Origin: Gammaproteobacteria bacterium
GTDB lineage: Bacteria; Pseudomonadota; Gammaproteobacteria; UBA6429; Thiohalophilaceae
Direction of reading: 5' to 3'
NCBI GenBank assembly: GCA_016194635.1
Contig: JACQBC010000013.1
Location: forward strand, 1 to 64,000
Length of the DNA stretch: 64,000 nucleotides
The translations under genes and the position numbers were made by a program. Shown piece after piece: positions 48,909 through 58,490 of the stretch (positions are counted from its first letter, which is position 1; each line of letters starts with the position of its first letter). The notes beneath the pieces are model-generated. The model was not told where the DNA came from, did no database searches, and saw only the letters and a list, made by a program, of their open reading frames with translations.

Positions 48909-49634
48909 ATGCATAAACAACACAGCAATAAGCCCCTCTCGCATTCCATGCCTTACACATTTTTATGTATCATGCTTTTGATGGCGGGGGCTTGGGCGGC
49001 ACAAAGTGAAAATCTTCCGGAAATTAAGGCTTCACTTGGCATGAACACCGCGGAAGTTGAAAAAAAGTCATCCGCTGGCATTCGGTTCAGTAAGACGGCG
49101 ATAGGAACAGCTGACTCTCGTGTCTTGCACGCCTTAATCCCGCACCGATTTATTTATGAGCATTCCCATTTAGGCTTTGCCTTGCCTGAAGCCAAAGGCA
49201 TCTCAATGTTCTCAATGGCGGGGCGGGTTGAACAGATAGACGTAAACCCGCAGTTAAAGTTTCTAAATATCGATGCAGCGATTGAGCGTTGTAGAGAGTT
49301 GATAACTCTCCTTGATCAAAAAGGCTGGAAGCGAGATCGACGGCATTTTAAAAATCTCTATTCCGGCGATACGTTGAAAACATACGGGTCATTGGGTTCT
49401 ATAAAAAATGTCTTCCTAGACCCTGACTTCGATGATAAATTTGAGGGAGTTCGACTTGCCTCCTGGAAGAATAATGTCGAGGAAATCGAACTCCAATTAG
49501 AAAGAAAGCGGTATCACGAAAAAGCGCCGGCCGATCGGTATAATGAGAAAAAGTATTTAATCACCCTAACCTTGAGTTATTCTGCCGCACCCCCGCGGGG
49601 CTACCGGGGCCGCGGCGGGAATCCCCATGACTGA
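48909..49634 (+). CDS. Secreted protein of unknown function (cassette 11)
   Basis: The frame is open from 48780, but the first part lies within the attC stem. The ATG at 48909, just after the site, gives 241 residues with a signal peptide (MPYTFLCIMLLMAGAWAAQ). No family is recognised. The mature part is rich in Lys, Glu and Arg (NNVEEIELQLERKRY), and the C-terminus is PRGYRGRGGNPHD. Confidence 0.7.
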   Translation: MHKQHSNKPLSHSMPYTFLCIMLLMAGAWAAQSENLPEIKASLGMNTAEVEKKSSAGIRFSKTAIGTADSRVLHALIPHRFIYEHSHLGFALPEAKGISMFSMAGRVEQIDVNPQLKFLNIDAAIERCRELITLLDQKGWKRDRRHFKNLYSGDTLKTYGSLGSIKNVFLDPDFDDKFEGVRLASWKNNVEEIELQLERKRYHEKAPADRYNEKKYLITLTLSYSAAPPRGYRGRGGNPHD

Positions 49635-49647
49635 TGGAAAAAAAAAG

Positions 49648-49735
49648 CTCTAACTATGTCCTCAACGGGACGCGATAATGCGCCACACCGTTCGCCGTTG
49701 TCGCGTGGTCCGCGCCGGTTAAAACAACGTTGTGT
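49648..49735 (+). other. attC-like recombination site 11
   Basis: CTCTAAC (49648-49654) and an imperfect GTTGTGT (49729-49735) bound the site. GGGAC-GCGA and TCGCGTGGTCC form the inner stem. Confidence 0.65.
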
Positions 49736-49887
49736 ATGCCTTAAATGTCTGTATGAATCCATGTCCGATGCGGAGCATTGACCTTGAGTAGAATTTTACA
49801 AACCTGGATTGCTTGCCTTTTTAGTACGGCAATTCAATCAACAGCCACTGCCTCCACCGCCCGTCAGCATAAATATACTCAACCGGT

Positions 49888-50544
49888 ATGAAAACTAATC
49901 TCTGTGTCCTGATCGTATTTTTATCGATATGTTCATCCGCCTGGGGAGAAACTATCAGCCCGGATGAGCTTCTTCCCTGTGGCAAACCCGCCTGCGATTT
50001 GGTAGCGAAAAAGATTGAACCGATCAATCTGCCTCCCATTAATAATGGGTTGGCTATTGACGTGGAAAACTGGCTAAGGGTAACGATTCCCGTGCCTGAA
50101 CGAATCATACCTGACTCACACGCGGTAACCGCGATCTATCCGGGCAAAAAGGCCATTGTAATAGAAACACAAACCATTCCCGAAGATTTGAGGGTTGCAG
50201 CGCGTACTCTCACGGACAATCAATTCCCGGAGATCATTTTTCTAAAAACAACCAAGGACCAAGAGCCGGAGTCGCCGGCGGACAAGACGATCTGGCGCGC
50301 AGGATTAATCATGAAGGATGCCGATCTCAGCATTGGGTTAAATAATGCCCGTTATTTTAGCAACGATGATCTAACCGTATATTTTTCGACGCACACAAAA
50401 GTATTCAGCGGTTCCGCCCATATCACCGATGTAACCCACAAAAGCGGTTTTCTACGAATTAGCGCGGTTAATATTGAAGAATCTGTGTTCAAGCAAATCA
50501 TCGCTAATGTGGCGGTAATCGTGCCAAAACACAGCAGGAAATGA
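49888..50544 (+). CDS. Secreted protein of unknown function
   Basis: The 218 residues start with a signal peptide (CVLIVFLSICSSAWGE). The mature part has a Cys pair (LPCGKPACDL) and mixed beta strands, with no family recognised. It follows attC site 11 by about 150 bp and may be the terminal cassette or the first chromosomal gene after the array. The 49736-49887 leader shows nothing else. Confidence 0.7.
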   Translation: MKTNLCVLIVFLSICSSAWGETISPDELLPCGKPACDLVAKKIEPINLPPINNGLAIDVENWLRVTIPVPERIIPDSHAVTAIYPGKKAIVIETQTIPEDLRVAARTLTDNQFPEIIFLKTTKDQEPESPADKTIWRAGLIMKDADLSIGLNNARYFSNDDLTVYFSTHTKVFSGSAHITDVTHKSGFLRISAVNIEESVFKQIIANVAVIVPKHSRK

Positions 50545-50920
50545 GCCTAGCCGAGGATAAAATCGATAATACCGCTGCGGTATGGATTGATTGGCAGGTA
50601 TGTCGCGCGGCCGAACCCGCCTGCCAGCACGGGTTCATAAATAGACTTGCACAGTCGCGCCCACCAAGTAGCCAAGCCATTATCGAATGGGTATATTCAT
50701 GACAGATGACACCGCAAGATCTTCCGTCAATACAGAGCCTTCCTGATTTTTTTTAATCCTTATACTCAGCCAGCATAAAAATTTCACTTTCGATTATCTG
50801 CCGCGCTATTAATAGTATTTTTTATAGGTTTTTATTCCACCTCTACTTCACTACAATGTACTTTTCTTATGCGCTAAAAGTGATATATTTACCTGCCCCC
50901 CCTCTGCATAGGATGCTCCC
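50545..50920. other. AT-rich intergenic region before the molybdoenzyme operon
   Basis: The 376-bp gap contains a small hairpin (ATACCG/CGGTAT, 50569-50583) without a T run, and a T8 run near 50748. No gene or convincing attC is seen. It probably holds the promoter of the iorA-like gene. Confidence 0.45.
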
Positions 50921-51376
50921 ATGATTACCCTGACGATTAACGGCACCGCCCACCCACTCGATATCGATCCCGCTACGCCCTTGTTGTGGGCGCTGCGCGA
51001 CACGGTCGGATTAACCGGCACCAAATTCGGTTGTGGCATTGCGCAATGCGGTGCTTGCACGGTGCACCTGGATGGCAACGCGATCCGCTCGTGTATTACA
51101 CCGGTGAGCGCGGCCCAGGGCAAGGCCATCACTACCATCGAAGGCGTGAATACACCGGTTGCGCAGGCGGTGCAAATCGCCTGGACTCAACTGGATGTGG
51201 TGCAATGCGGCTATTGTCAGTCTGGACAGATGATGTCGGCGATCGATCTGCTGAACAAAAACAAGCAACCCAGTGATGATCAGATCGATACCGCGATGGC
51301 GGGCAATATCTGCCGTTGTAATACCTATGTGCGGATCCGTGCGGCGATCAAGGCCGCGGCGCGGGCACTGGCCTAA
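50921..51376 (+). CDS. (2Fe-2S) subunit of an IorA-type molybdenum hydroxylase
   Basis: The 151 residues bind two [2Fe-2S] clusters. The plant-type cluster is [15 protein letters not shown] with a later Cys (RSCITPV). The second is [10 protein letters not shown] with NICRCNTY. This matches isoquinoline 1-oxidoreductase alpha and related aldehyde dehydrogenases. It passes electrons from the molybdenum subunit encoded next, 22 bp downstream. The real substrate cannot be told. No separate FAD subunit is present, as expected for this class. Confidence 0.95.
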   Translation: MITLTINGTAHPLDIDPATPLLWALRDTVGLTGTKFGCGIAQCGACTVHLDGNAIRSCITPVSAAQGKAITTIEGVNTPVAQAVQIAWTQLDVVQCGYCQSGQMMSAIDLLNKNKQPSDDQIDTAMAGNICRCNTYVRIRAAIKAAARALA

Positions 51377-51398
51377 GTAATCCTCAAGGAGTCACAGC

Positions 51399-53591
51399 AT
51401 GAAAACCGAAACTAAATTTAATATCAGTCGGCGGCATTTCCTGGTCTCCACCCTGGGGGCGGGGGCAGGACTCACCCTCGGTGTGTATCTGAGCGGTTGT
51501 AGCAATGACAAAGATAAGGCGCCGCTAAACACATCGAGCCATCAACCTCAAACCCTCTTTGAACCCAACGCGTTTGTGCGGATTCGCCCCGACAATAGCG
51601 TCACGGTGGTGATTAAACATTTGGAAATGGGCCAGGGCACCTATACCGGCTTGGCCACCTTGGTAGCGGAAGAACTCGACGCCGCGTGGGATCAAATCAA
51701 GGTGGAATCCGCCCCGGCCAATGCCAAGTTGTACAGCAATTTATTTTGGGGCGCGCAAGGCACCGGCGGGAGTTCGGCCATCGCCAATTCGTACATGCAA
51801 ATGCGCCAAGCGGGCGCCACCGCGCGCGCCATGTTGGTCGCCGCCGCCGCCAAGCGCTGGAATGTAAAACCCGCGGAGGTCCATGTCAGTGCCGGTAAAC
51901 TTTCCCATGCCAGCGGTAAAAGCGCGAGTTTTGGTGAACTCGCCGAGGCCGCCGCCAAAGAGCCCATTCCAGCGGAAGTGCCGGTAAAAGATCCCAAGGA
52001 TTTTCATCTCATCGGTCAAACCCTGCCGCGCAAGGATACTCCGGATAAAGTCCACGCCAAGGCGATCTATACCCAGGATATAAAATTACCCGCGATGCTC
52101 ACCGCCCTGGTCTTGCATCCACCGCGCTTTGGCGCGCGGTTGCAATCCGTCGATGACAGCGAAGCTAAAAAGATCCCCGGTGTTCAGCACGTGGTGATGA
52201 TCCCCACCGGCGTGGCCGTGGTCGCCACCGATTTCTGGACAGCCAAGCGTGGCCGTGATGCGCTCAAACCGCAATGGGATGAAAGCCAAGCGCTGCGTAA
52301 AAGTTCGGAACAGATCCGGGAGGATTACCGCCAATTGGCCGAGAAACCGGGCACGGTGGCGGTAAATAACGGTGATACCACCGCCACGTTCAAACACGCC
52401 GCCAAGACGATCTCGGCCGAATACGATTTTCCCTTCTTGGCCCACGCCACCATGGAACCGATGAATTGCGTGGTACAGCTGCAACCCAATCAATGCGAGT
52501 TATGGTACGGCGCGCAGATCCAAACCATGGATCAAATGGCGTTGGCGAAATTACTCAACCTGACCCCCGAGCAAATTAAAATTAATACGCTGTACGCGGG
52601 CGGTTCGTTCGGCCGGCGCGCGAATCCGCAATCGGATTATGTATTGGAAGCGGCCAACATCGCCAAGGCGCTCAACCTCAACACCCCGATAAAACTGCTG
52701 TGGACACGCGAAGACGATATGCGCGCGGGATTCTACCGTCCCTTGTATTACCATCAAATCAAGGCGGGCTTGGATAAAACGGGCATGCCGGTCGCATGGC
52801 AACACCGGATCGTCGGCCAATCGATCTTGGCCGGCACCGGTTTCGAGTCGGCCATGGTGAAAAACGGCGTCGATGCGACCTCGGTAGAAGGCGCGAGTAA
52901 TTTGCCCTATCACATTGCCAATCTACACGTCGATTTACATTCGCCAACCTTGCCCGTGCCGGTGCAATGGTGGCGGTCGGTCGGCTCGACCCACAACGCT
53001 TATGTGGTGGAAACCTTTATCGACCAGCTGGCCAGCACGGCCAAACAAGACCCGGTCGCGTACCGCCGTGCCTTACTCAAGGATCACCCGCGTCACTTAG
53101 CGGTACTCAACCTCGCTGCTGAAAAAGCCGGTTGGGATAATAAACCCCTGGGCAAAGACCGTGGTCGGGGTATCGCGGTGCACGAATCGTTTAATACCTT
53201 TGTGGCGCAAGTGGCCGAGGTCACCCTGCACGCCGATAAAACCTTTAGCGTGGACCGCGTGGTGATCGCGGTGGATTGTGGCGTCGCCGTGAATCCCGAT
53301 GTGATCCGCGCGCAAATGGAAGGGGGCATGGGTTATGGTTTGTCCGCGGCCTTAAGCGGCAAGATCAGCTTGCGCGATGGACAGGTCGAACAGTCCAACT
53401 TCCATGATTACCCAGTGCTGCGTATGCCGCAAATGCCCACCAGCGTCGAGGTCTACATCGTCCCCTCGGCCGAACCCCCCACCGGGGTAGGAGAACCCGG
53501 CACGCCGGTAATCGCACCGGCCTTGGCCAACGCCATCGCCAACGCTACCGGCAAACGTTACTACGCCTTGCCGTTACCCACGGCGGTTTAA
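51399..53591 (+). CDS. Molybdopterin-binding IorB-type oxidoreductase, Tat-exported
   Basis: The 730 residues have a twin-arginine signal ([18 protein letters not shown]), followed by a lipobox-like LSGCS. The mature region shows the xanthine-dehydrogenase-family fold in two halves. Features include [48 protein letters not shown], and the catalytic Glu region [12 protein letters not shown]. IorB-like enzymes hydroxylate N-heteroaromatics or oxidise aldehydes, facing the periplasm. GGAG lies before the ATG. Together with the small subunit and XdhC it makes a compact three-gene unit. Confidence 0.94.
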   Translation: MKTETKFNISRRHFLVSTLGAGAGLTLGVYLSGCSNDKDKAPLNTSSHQPQTLFEPNAFVRIRPDNSVTVVIKHLEMGQGTYTGLATLVAEELDAAWDQIKVESAPANAKLYSNLFWGAQGTGGSSAIANSYMQMRQAGATARAMLVAAAAKRWNVKPAEVHVSAGKLSHASGKSASFGELAEAAAKEPIPAEVPVKDPKDFHLIGQTLPRKDTPDKVHAKAIYTQDIKLPAMLTALVLHPPRFGARLQSVDDSEAKKIPGVQHVVMIPTGVAVVATDFWTAKRGRDALKPQWDESQALRKSSEQIREDYRQLAEKPGTVAVNNGDTTATFKHAAKTISAEYDFPFLAHATMEPMNCVVQLQPNQCELWYGAQIQTMDQMALAKLLNLTPEQIKINTLYAGGSFGRRANPQSDYVLEAANIAKALNLNTPIKLLWTREDDMRAGFYRPLYYHQIKAGLDKTGMPVAWQHRIVGQSILAGTGFESAMVKNGVDATSVEGASNLPYHIANLHVDLHSPTLPVPVQWWRSVGSTHNAYVVETFIDQLASTAKQDPVAYRRALLKDHPRHLAVLNLAAEKAGWDNKPLGKDRGRGIAVHESFNTFVAQVAEVTLHADKTFSVDRVVIAVDCGVAVNPDVIRAQMEGGMGYGLSAALSGKISLRDGQVEQSNFHDYPVLRMPQMPTSVEVYIVPSAEPPTGVGEPGTPVIAPALANAIANATGKRYYALPLPTAV

Positions 53592-53679
53592 TTTCCACAG
53601 CCGCAGCTTTCGGGCAGGACAACCACAGGGATGTGGTAGCACCGCAAACAACTGTTATGCGCATTACTACGGGCATAAG

Positions 53680-54657
53680 ATGCACTACGACACCGATCGC
53701 GAAATTTTACACCAGGCCTGCCGCTGGCTAAGCGCGGGACAGCGCGTCGCCTTGGTCACCGTGGCTAGAACCTGGGGCTCGTCACCGCGTCCGGCGGGAT
53801 CCTTGCTGCTGATGCGTGCCGACGGTATACACCTGGGCTCGGTCTCCGGCGGTTGCGTGGAAGAGGATTTAGTCCGCCGTTATAAACACAATCAACTCGC
53901 GACAGGTTATCCCACCGTGGTCGACTACGGTGTTGATCATCAACAGGCCAGTCGGTTGGGTTTACCCTGTGGCGGACGGTTGGAATTAGTCATCGAACAA
54001 CTCGACGACCCTGCCCCGCTGCAACTCTTGCTGGAAAAAATTCAACGCGGTGAATTGGTAACCCGACGCGTGTGTTTACGTAGCGGCGAAGTCAATTTAC
54101 ACCCAGCGGGCCGCAACGAGGAATTTAGTTACAACAACAACGAACTGCGCAAGGTATTCGGGCCGAATTGGCACATGTTATTGATCGGCGCGGGGCATTT
54201 ATCACAGTACGTGGCGCAACTGGGCGTAATGTTGAATTATCACGTTATCCTCTGTGATCCGCGTGAAGAATACCAACATACCTGGACAAACGACGCCGTA
54301 GCGTTTACCTCCGCCATGCCCGATGACGCTGTGTTATCCATGGCGCAACATCCGCGCAGCATTGTACTGGCCTTGACGCATGATCCCAAACTCGACGACA
54401 TGGCCTTGATGCAGGCCCTCACCCAGGACATTTTTTACGTCGGCGCACTGGGGTCACGCCGGAATAATATGGCGCGCCGTGAACGGCTACTTAAAATCGG
54501 TGTGAACCCCAAACAACTGGAAAAACTCCATGCCCCCGTCGGCCTGCCCATCGGCAGCCACACCCCGCCGGAAATCGCCGTCGCCATCCTGGCCGAAATC
54601 ACCGCCACCCGGCACCAGGTGCTGCTCAAGACCCGCGATTTGTTGCTATACGGTTAA
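53680..54657 (+). CDS. XdhC-family molybdenum cofactor insertion factor
   Basis: XdhC proteins deliver or sulfurate the molybdenum cofactor for xanthine-dehydrogenase-type enzymes, here surely the IorB-like protein upstream. The 325 residues have the XdhC/CoxI N-domain (ALVTVARTWGSSPRPAGSLL, VSGGCVEEDLV), LGLPCGGRLELVIEQ and a C-terminal Rossmann domain (MLLIGAGHLSQYVAQLG, FYVGALGSRRN, APVGLPIGSHTPPEIAVAI). It is intact. The last 130 bases have a second, degraded copy at about 58.2 kb. Confidence 0.93.
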   Translation: MHYDTDREILHQACRWLSAGQRVALVTVARTWGSSPRPAGSLLLMRADGIHLGSVSGGCVEEDLVRRYKHNQLATGYPTVVDYGVDHQQASRLGLPCGGRLELVIEQLDDPAPLQLLLEKIQRGELVTRRVCLRSGEVNLHPAGRNEEFSYNNNELRKVFGPNWHMLLIGAGHLSQYVAQLGVMLNYHVILCDPREEYQHTWTNDAVAFTSAMPDDAVLSMAQHPRSIVLALTHDPKLDDMALMQALTQDIFYVGALGSRRNNMARRERLLKIGVNPKQLEKLHAPVGLPIGSHTPPEIAVAILAEITATRHQVLLKTRDLLLYG

Positions 54658-54658
54658 T

Positions 54659-56650
54659 GATTCAACGCCTGGTACCTTGGCCGGTGCCTCGTTTTCACTA
54701 TACCTGTTAGCTTATGATTCTTCGTCGCAACTTGCGCTCTGGAAAGTCGATGGCATAACGGCTACCAGGATCAAGAATATCGGCGTAAATTACTCTGAAA
54801 CCCATCTGTTTATGTATAACGGCTATCTAACTTTCATGGATACAGACGTGAATAATATCATCGGATTATGGCGGACCGATGGTACGACGGTTTCAAATGT
54901 GCTTAACGCAACAAGCATGGGGTTGACAAATTTATCCAATTTTATTGAGTTTAACGGCAATCTGTATTTTACGGCAGCCGATTCAACGAATGGCAATGAG
55001 TTACGTCGGTTTGATGGTACAACCACCTATCTCGTCAGTGATATTAATCCAACAGGATCGAGCTCACCCTATTATCTCAACACCAATGGCAAACGCCTTT
55101 ATTTTATGGCAACCAATGACGGTACTCATTATCATCTGTGGGAAACGGACGGTTCTCAGTCCCCAGCAGTATCCGGCACCGACCCAACTGATGTAACTCA
55201 GAACAGTGTGGATATCTACACTACCGGTGCCAATGTGTATATACGCTACAACACGAATACTACCCAGCAATTGTGGGTGGACGATTCGAGTCTGCATCGT
55301 GTCGCAGATCTTACTAAGTATGGGACCAACTCCAGCCTCAGTTATCCGTATAATTTTGTAACTGTAAATAATGATCTGTATTTCCTTGCGGATGACGGCA
55401 ACGGCGGCACTGAAATATGGCTCGCCACTGGCCCAAACAAAACTCGTGTTACCGACATCAATACCACAGGCAATGGGAATAACCTTTATTTGATCGCCGG
55501 CTATAACGGTTATGCTTATTTTTCCCGTCACTCCACGGTGATTAATGATGACGAGTTATGGCGTACAAACGGCACGATCACCGAACCCGTGCATGAAACC
55601 GCAACCGGTAATTCGATAATACCATTTAATCCCCTAACAACTAATATTACTGCACCAACGGTAATCTTTAATAACGCGTTATATTGTTTCGGTCATTCTG
55701 TCACAACTAACACCTATGTTTTGTACCGTGTCGATGGTACGACCACACAGATCGTCGCAACGCTGGCGCCGATCACGGCCTCCCTGACTCAATCCGCCTT
55801 GCACCTGGCGGTGTTGAATGGATCGTTGTATTTTAGTGCCCTTGATCAAACAACCGGTACTGAACTGTGGCGCACGAATGGCATGACCACCTCCATCGTT
55901 AAAGACATTAACACAACGGGCAGCAGCTCGCCGGAGGAACTCACCGCGGCGGGCAAATTACTGTATTTCACGGCGGATGATGGGGTCAACGGCCGGGTGT
56001 TATGGCAATCCGACGGCAGCACCACCACCATGGTGACCGACGCCAATGGCAAGCCCTTCAGCAATGTAAATGCTTTAATCGGCGCGGCGAATAGTCTTTA
56101 CTTTTCCGTAGGCAGTAGCGCTTCAGGCACCAGCCTCTGGCATACAGACGGTGCAGTACCTCTGGCCATCGATTTATCACACATGAACACGGTTATCTTC
56201 ATCAACAATTACTCCACGTACGGAGACTACTTAATCATACATACGGCCTTTGATGCCTGGATAACAAATGGCGGCCCTTTATTGAATTTAGCCAATGGCG
56301 CGATTAACACACCCCAAGAGTATGCCGGTTGGCTTTACTACGGTGACTACGCAGGTTTATTCCGAACCAATGGTTCAGTGGTCGAACCGGTTAGTTATCC
56401 AAATTTTGGATTTCGTTATGACGCAAATTTTGCTGTAGTAAACAATCTGCTCTTTTTCGCCGGCGGCGATGAAAGTCACGGTCAAGGGTTATGGTATACC
56501 GATGGCTCAACCCTAAATAGAGTAGACATGCCCAATCCGAGTGGCCAAGGTGTTTATATCGATTCAATCATTGGCGCGAGTAATCAAATTTATTTTCTGG
56601 GGTCCAATGCTTTATTTGGTACAGAATTTTGGGTGGCACAAATACCCTAA
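54659..56650 (+). pseudogene. 5'-truncated ELWxTDGT-repeat (hyalin-like) protein
   Basis: The open frame runs out of the xdhC 3' end in another frame, without any start codon, ribosome site or signal peptide at its front. The first in-frame Met is about 50 codons in. It carries about ten spaced repeats of the type LWRTDGTTVSNV, LWETDGS, LYRVDGTTTQIV, LWRTNGMTTSIVKDINTTGS, LWHTDGA, LWYTDGSTLNRV. Such ELWxTDGT repeats build beta-propeller-like secreted or surface proteins. The abrupt front suggests that the N-terminus was lost when this DNA joined the xdhC end. Expression as shown is doubtful. Confidence 0.65.
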
Positions 56651-56751
56651 AATTTTATCGTCGCAATCAAAACCTCATCATAGCCGGGAATTGCCCTCCT
56701 GGCTGAGATCGTGCCGCCCAGCATTAGGCATCAGCGCTCTTTCGTTCGCAA

Positions 56752-57477
56752 TTGAACCAATATATTAAGGATAAAAACATCATTCACCTAAAAAATCACC
56801 TTATCACTGGAAAATGTACTCTTAGCACTATAACGGCCATAAAATACTTTCAATCAAATTATTTGGGAATGATAAAACCAGATGGCCGTATAGATATAAA
56901 TGGTAAAACCATTAGTGCATTAGAAGAATTTCAGCGGGCTATACTACAAGTAACAGGGGATGGTTCAGCCACTGATCCGCGTAAACTTAAAACACGCGAT
57001 GCGATTATTCAAGTCTATGGTGGGATCTCCACGACCAATGAGTGGGTAAATGCCAGTAAATATTTGTCTCTATACACTATAGATTCCTCAATTATAAATA
57101 ATCCAAGTTATAACTGTATTAATGTTTACCACCCAAATAAAAGTAAGCTAGACAAATTTTGGTGTCATAAGGCCATGCATCCATTTTTATCTAAGGCTTT
57201 TGAGAATTTAAAGACAAATAATTTGTTGTCCGAATTAAAAGAATTTGGTGGTTATCATAATGTTAGAGCGACACGCGGAACCAACTATTGGTCAGCTCAT
57301 TCTTGGGCATTAGCAATTGATATTAATATTACCGAGAATCCCCTTAATGCTGAACCAAAATTGTCAAAAAAGTTTGTAGAATGTTTTAAAAACGCGGGAT
57401 TTGGCTGGGGTGGGGATTATAAACGAAAAGACGGCATGCATTTTACAATAGCGGGTTTTGATATTCCTAAGACGTAG
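56752..57477 (+). CDS. M15-type (D-Ala-D-Ala carboxypeptidase-like) peptidoglycan peptidase
   Basis: The 241 residues end with an M15 zinc peptidase domain: GGYHNVRATRGTNYWSAHSW, ALAIDINITENP (His and Asp ligands), AGFGWGGDYKRKDGMHFTI (second His). The N-terminal 90 residues (LSTITAIKYFQSNYLGMIKP, DGRIDINGKTI) look like a peptidoglycan-binding or repeat segment. The frame starts with TTG at 56752; there is no signal peptide. Similar domains occur in phage endolysins and in secreted antibacterial effectors. The gene is AT-rich compared with its surroundings. A lipoprotein gene follows 42 bp on. Confidence 0.8.
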   Translation: MNQYIKDKNIIHLKNHLITGKCTLSTITAIKYFQSNYLGMIKPDGRIDINGKTISALEEFQRAILQVTGDGSATDPRKLKTRDAIIQVYGGISTTNEWVNASKYLSLYTIDSSIINNPSYNCINVYHPNKSKLDKFWCHKAMHPFLSKAFENLKTNNLLSELKEFGGYHNVRATRGTNYWSAHSWALAIDINITENPLNAEPKLSKKFVECFKNAGFGWGGDYKRKDGMHFTIAGFDIPKT

Positions 57478-57518
57478 TAAATACCGCACAAGTAGCAATA
57501 ATTAGGAGCTAATTTTTT

Positions 57519-58064
57519 ATGAGGAATACGAACATCGGAATTGTGCAGTACCTTCTGTTTTTATTGGTGTCGTGTAATTCACATGGTGCGGTTGATGAAG
57601 ATATACAGTACACTCATTTGAGAGACTGCAAAGAAAGGATCGAAAATGTAAACGCGGCTTTTTCAGAACTGGTATGTCCAAAAATCGGGGCGTATGATGT
57701 GATTATAAAGAAACAGAGTCCGCAGTTTATTACTATTGTGCTTAATGCCGACCATCACGAGATAGCATCAAATTTTGTTTTGCTTACCAACGAGCTACCC
57801 ATTGAATACGGAAAAACCATTGAATGGCATTTGAAAAACAAATCACCAAAATATTTAGTCTTCAGACTTGCATGGGGCACAGAGGCAAAACCATTCGAAA
57901 TGGTAGAACGATTGGTGATTAATCTGGTGAGTAAGGACAAAATATGTCCGATAGCCATGGTAAACACTAAAACTGTAAAGAATGCCAACCAAAAAATACG
58001 GGACTTACTAGAGACTGAATTATCGACCATTAGCAGCTGCCCAACTTCAATTCAGAGTTACTAA
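57519..58064 (+). CDS. Small lipoprotein next to the M15 peptidase
   Basis: The 181 residues start with a lipoprotein-type signal (IVQYLLFLLVSCNSHG; lipobox Leu-Val-Ser-Cys). The mature part has several Cys (RDCKERI, LVCPKIG, KICPIAM, SSCPTS) and beta-strand character; no family is recognised. GGAG lies before the ATG. Its place directly after a peptidoglycan peptidase suggests it might be a periplasmic immunity protein, which is only an inference. Confidence 0.7.
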   Translation: MRNTNIGIVQYLLFLLVSCNSHGAVDEDIQYTHLRDCKERIENVNAAFSELVCPKIGAYDVIIKKQSPQFITIVLNADHHEIASNFVLLTNELPIEYGKTIEWHLKNKSPKYLVFRLAWGTEAKPFEMVERLVINLVSKDKICPIAMVNTKTVKNANQKIRDLLETELSTISSCPTSIQSY

Positions 58065-58068
58065 TGAA

Positions 58069-58181
58069 TCACATGGAAAGGAACCCTCCCACCAAGACAC
58101 GCCGTCAATACCTCCCTGTAGGCTCGACAGCAGCATCCCTGCGGCTGACGGTCTTGGTGGGAGGGTATCCTTTCCATGTGA
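58069..58181. repeat. Palindromic element P6 (MITE-like subfamily)
   Basis: The arms TCACATGGAAAGG... and ...CCTTTCCATGTGA with ACCAAGAC/GTCTTGGT at the inside flank the shared core (CGCCGTCAATACC, TCCCTGTAGGCTCG, GCAGCATCCCTGC). It has the same orientation as P4 and starts five bases after the lipoprotein stop codon. Confidence 0.92.
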
Positions 58182-58216
58182 CTCAATAATATTAAAGCGG
58201 GCTTATAGATAAAGGT

Positions 58217-58348
58217 AAAGTTGCATCACACCCTGTGGGCCTGCCGCCCATCGCCAACCACGCCCGGAAATCGCCATCGCCATTTGACCGGATCACCGCC
58301 GGCCGGTGCCCGGTGCTGCTCAAGACCCACGGGCTTTGGTTGTACTGC
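58217..58348 (+). pseudogene. Degraded second copy of the xdhC 3' end
   Basis: This stretch aligns along its length with the last 130 bases of xdhC (54525-54657): shared runs include GGCCTGCC, CGGAAATCGCC, TCGCCAT, ATCACCGCC and GTGCTGCTCAAGACCC in the same order and spacing. Small insertions, deletions and an in-frame TGA destroy the reading frame. It lies between P6 and P7. Confidence 0.8.
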
Positions 58349-58392
58349 TCGTATCACAAGGGTTTTTGTTGTAAGTATGTGTTGGCGAGAAC

Positions 58393-58490
58393 CCAAGGAG
58401 GTGACACGCTGTAAATACGTCCTTGTACGCTCGACGGCGCCTGTCGCCCTCGGGCGCCTCCGGACGTATTTATAGCGTGTCACCGCTTGG
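58393..58490. repeat. Palindromic element P7 (core folded into its own palindrome)
   Basis: CCAAGGAGGTGACACGC...AAATACGTCC and its near-inverse (GGACGTATTT...GTGTCACCGCTTGG) pair over about 30 bases. Here the core start GACACGCTGTAAATACGTCC is itself part of the inverted arms, unlike P1-P6. The rest of the 58491-58727 gap holds no recognised feature. Confidence 0.85.

Larger units (their letters stand above)
41464..49735 (+). mobile_element. Integron gene-cassette array without integrase (CALIN)
   Basis: About eleven cassettes on the plus strand, each with a short gene and most followed by a palindromic site starting RYYYAAC-like (GCCTAAC, GCCCAAC, CTCTAAC) and ending GTTRRRY-like (GTTAGGC, GTTGGGC, GTTAGGT). 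The left boundary is a lone GTTAGGC at 41464-41470. The content is functionally unrelated from gene to gene, which is typical of cassette arrays. No tyrosine recombinase of the IntI type is encoded anywhere in the window. A last secreted gene (49888-50544) may be the terminal cassette. Confidence 0.85.

Noticed and set aside
54530-54658. The N-terminal 43 codons of the frame that continues into the ELWxTDGT repeats
   Set aside because: They lie within xdhC in another frame and have the composition expected for a shadow.
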